Below the pieces are notes generated by a model. It ran no database searches, had not been told where the DNA came from, and saw only the letters and a list, made by a program, of their open reading frames with translations. A stretch of DNA of 64,000 nt from Phaeobacter sp. QD34_24 (lineage in GTDB: Bacteria; Pseudomonadota; Alphaproteobacteria; Rhodobacterales; Rhodobacteraceae). The stretch is taken from assembly GCF_028890115.1 (NCBI RefSeq), contig NZ_JARCJD010000018.1, forward strand, positions 1-64,000, given 5' to 3'. The translations under genes and the position numbers were made by a program. This document shows, in pieces, positions 62,551-64,000 of this stretch (position 1 is the first letter of the stretch; each line of letters opens with the position of its first letter).

Positions 62551-62840
62551 TTCAAACGCTGTGATGTCAGTGCAAGCCCGGCCAGACAGGCCATCTGATC
62601 CGGTTCGCAGAGATCGCGCATATGGATATGCCTCCCCCTCCTTTCAAGCGCTGCCTATGCGTTTTACGAGGCGATTGCGCCCTTTTTGCCGTTTTCCGCG
62701 CCCGATTTTGGCGGTCTTTGGCCTATGCGACAATTTGATGACAAAACCATGCGTCTGCGGCGTGACAGAAGCAATTTCTTATGCTCCACTCGAACTGTCC
62801 TGCGTGTGCAGGGCGCATCTTGCTTATAAGGAGGAACGGC
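62551..62840. other. Spacer upstream of YdcH gene
   Basis: These 290 bp contain no convincing gene. The second half is distinctly AT-richer than its surroundings and presumably holds the promoter for the YdcH gene, but I cannot assign -35/-10 boxes with confidence. Confidence 0.5.
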
Positions 62841-63020
62841 ATGAGCCTCAGCTCTCATCTGACTGAACTGAAGAAGAAGCACGAGCACCTCAGCATGGAA
62901 GTCGAACAGGCCCAACGCGCACCCAGCGCCGATGGTCTGGAAGTCGCCGCCATGAAAAAGCAGAAACTGAAGCTCAAGGAAGAGATTGAGCGATTGTCGA
63001 CGGCAGAACTGGCGCATTGA
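62841..63020 (+). CDS. YdcH family protein (DUF465)
   Basis: This 59-residue coiled-coil protein has LTELKKKHEHLSMEVEQAQR and MKKQKLKLKEEIERL, typical of the family. The function is unknown. An unusually strong ribosome-binding site (AAGGAGG) and its own terminator suggest an abundant single-gene transcript. Confidence 0.9.
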   Translation: MSLSSHLTELKKKHEHLSMEVEQAQRAPSADGLEVAAMKKQKLKLKEEIERLSTAELAH

Positions 63021-63053
63021 TACGCCGCTGATCGGAAGACGGAATTGAAGCTG

Positions 63054-63079
63054 GGGCTGCCATATCTGGCGGCCCTTTT
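63054..63079 (+). terminator. Rho-independent terminator of YdcH gene
   Basis: GGGCTGCC/GGCGGCCC forms an 8-bp stem with one mismatch, followed by TTTT, 34 bp past the stop. Confidence 0.8.
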
Positions 63080-63110
63080 GTATTCTTGAGCGCCATCGCG
63101 CAGAACGGGA

Positions 63111-64000
63111 TCAGCGACGGGGGATCTCTTCGACCGGGATGATGTCGAAACTGTCCGAGACGTAAGAGGTTTTCTCGATCTCGCCCATGAACCAGTCGCG
63201 GAAGGCCTTGATCTGCGGGCGCTCCTCTGTGCCATGGGCGCAGACAAAGCGAAACCGCCCCTGGGATTCGATGGCGGTCTTGAAGGGGGCGACCAGGCGC
63301 CCGGCGTGCAGATCGGTCACCACCATGGCGCGGCGCCCAAGAGCGACACCGGCGCCGGTCAGGGCCGCATCCACCGCGTGATCGGCCTGGGAGAAATGCG
63401 CGCCGTGGCTAGGGGCGAAATCGATGCCGACGCTGGCAAACCAGGCGGGCCAGTCACAGGGCGGCTCCAGAAAGCTGAGCGACTCGTCAAACAAGAGCGG
63501 CGCCTCGGTCAGGCTTTCGGGGGTGGTGTATTTCTCGGCAAGTTCCGGCGTCATCACCGGCGTCATCCACTCCTTGCGCAGGGGCAGGGACCAGAGACCT
63601 TCATCTGGGCCGACACCGAAGCGGATCGCCACATCCACCTCGTCGCGCTGGAAATCCATCACCCTGAGTGTCGCGGAGAACCGCAAGTCGATCTCGGGGT
63701 GGGCGCGGGCGAATTCGTAAAGCCGCGGCGCCAGCCATTTGGCGGTAAAGCCAGGCCCGGCCGTCACCGTCAGCGTGCTGTTGTCCTGAAGCCGCCGGGT
63801 GGCGCGCCAGGCGTCGCCCAGGATTTCAAAGCCTTCCGACGCGCCCGGCGCCAGGGTGCGCCCGGCCTCGGTCAGTTCCACCGCGCGGTTCAGGCGGCGA
63901 AACAGCGGCGCGCCGAGGTGCTCTTCAAGTGATTTGATCTGAAAGGACAGGGCGGCGGGGGTGACGTTCAGTTCCTCTGCCGCCTTGGCAAAGGACATGT
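63111..64000 (-). CDS. LysR family transcriptional regulator (GcvA-like), partial
   Basis: The visible 295 residues include most of the helix-turn-helix (MSFAKAAEELNVTPAALSFQIKSLEEHLG, the recognition region) and the full effector-binding domain (LTVTAGPGFTAKWLAPRLYEF, VDVAIRFG). Family members usually start about 20 residues earlier, so the true N-terminus lies beyond the window end; the ATG at 63998 is internal. The closest group is GcvA/AmpR-like regulators. The target gene is probably to the right. Confidence 0.88.
   Translation of the reverse strand, partial: MSFAKAAEELNVTPAALSFQIKSLEEHLGAPLFRRLNRAVELTEAGRTLAPGASEGFEILGDAWRATRRLQDNSTLTVTAGPGFTAKWLAPRLYEFARAHPEIDLRFSATLRVMDFQRDEVDVAIRFGVGPDEGLWSLPLRKEWMTPVMTPELAEKYTTPESLTEAPLLFDESLSFLEPPCDWPAWFASVGIDFAPSHGAHFSQADHAVDAALTGAGVALGRRAMVVTDLHAGRLVAPFKTAIESQGRFRFVCAHGTEERPQIKAFRDWFMGEIEKTSYVSDSFDIIPVEEIPRR

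Overview
The window is a high-GC chromosomal segment from an alphaproteobacterium of the Rhodobacteraceae/Roseobacter group (Phaeobacter-, Leisingera- or Ruegeria-like). This rests on family markers (UPF0262, DUF2948, YdcH, a 44-residue aa3-type CoxIV subunit), gene orders typical of the group (murA-DUF2948-hisD-UPF0262 and infA-maf-RNase G-yacG), plant-type GshA and a long-chain polyprenyl diphosphate synthase. No rRNA, CRISPR array or prophage is present. Nearly all of the window is ordinary core genome with small mobile or repeat elements in the spacers.

Layout. 1-500: apparent end of an insertion sequence interrupting a tyrosine-integrase fragment next to tRNA-Phe, so an island edge probably continues to the left. 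584-9085 (minus): housekeeping run yacG, RNase G, maf, infA, nitrilase, GNAT, KSI-like, LMW-PTP, UPF0262, hisD, DUF2948, murA. 9171-9616: tRNA-Thr followed by a 254-bp element with 27-bp terminal inverted repeats and no gene. 9627-17195: nitrogen-assimilation block with cyanase, a PP2C-kinase fusion, a formate/nitrite channel and, divergently, a siroheme nitrite/sulfite reductase split by two in-frame TAA codons, followed by its diflavin reductase. 17287-23408: OmpA protein, ubiA/rsmE and gshA. 23522-27442: a desaturase/membrane-protein locus with a GbsR/MarR regulator and operator-like palindromes, a YHS protein and a diguanylate cyclase. 27446-31262 (minus): plsY, a dihydroorotase homologue that has lost its catalytic residues, two small membrane genes and pyrB. 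31419-41074: UDG, phosphoesterase, LysE, moaB, an RND efflux pair, Nudix, a DsbD-N protein and YqgE/AlgH. 41288-48355: DsrE, Sua5, acyl-CoA dehydrogenase/MBL pair, CoxIV, a lipoprotein and azlCD. 48443-52622: molybdenum-cofactor operon fdhD-mobA-mobB-unknown-glp. 52858-64000: greA, a VOC/soxR pair, ETF-QO, a TPR protein, ispE, polyprenyl synthase, trmN6-like, YdcH and a LysR regulator cut by the window end.

The most noteworthy points are the nonsense-split nitrite reductase with an ANTAR-like two-hairpin leader, the PP2C-kinase next to the nitrite channel, the MITE-like element beside tRNA-Thr, a family of REP/BIME-like palindromes at four intergenic loci, and the pseudo-dihydroorotase in the pyrB operon. 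I saw no clear new defence or biosynthetic system. The nitrogen block is the best candidate for unusual regulation.
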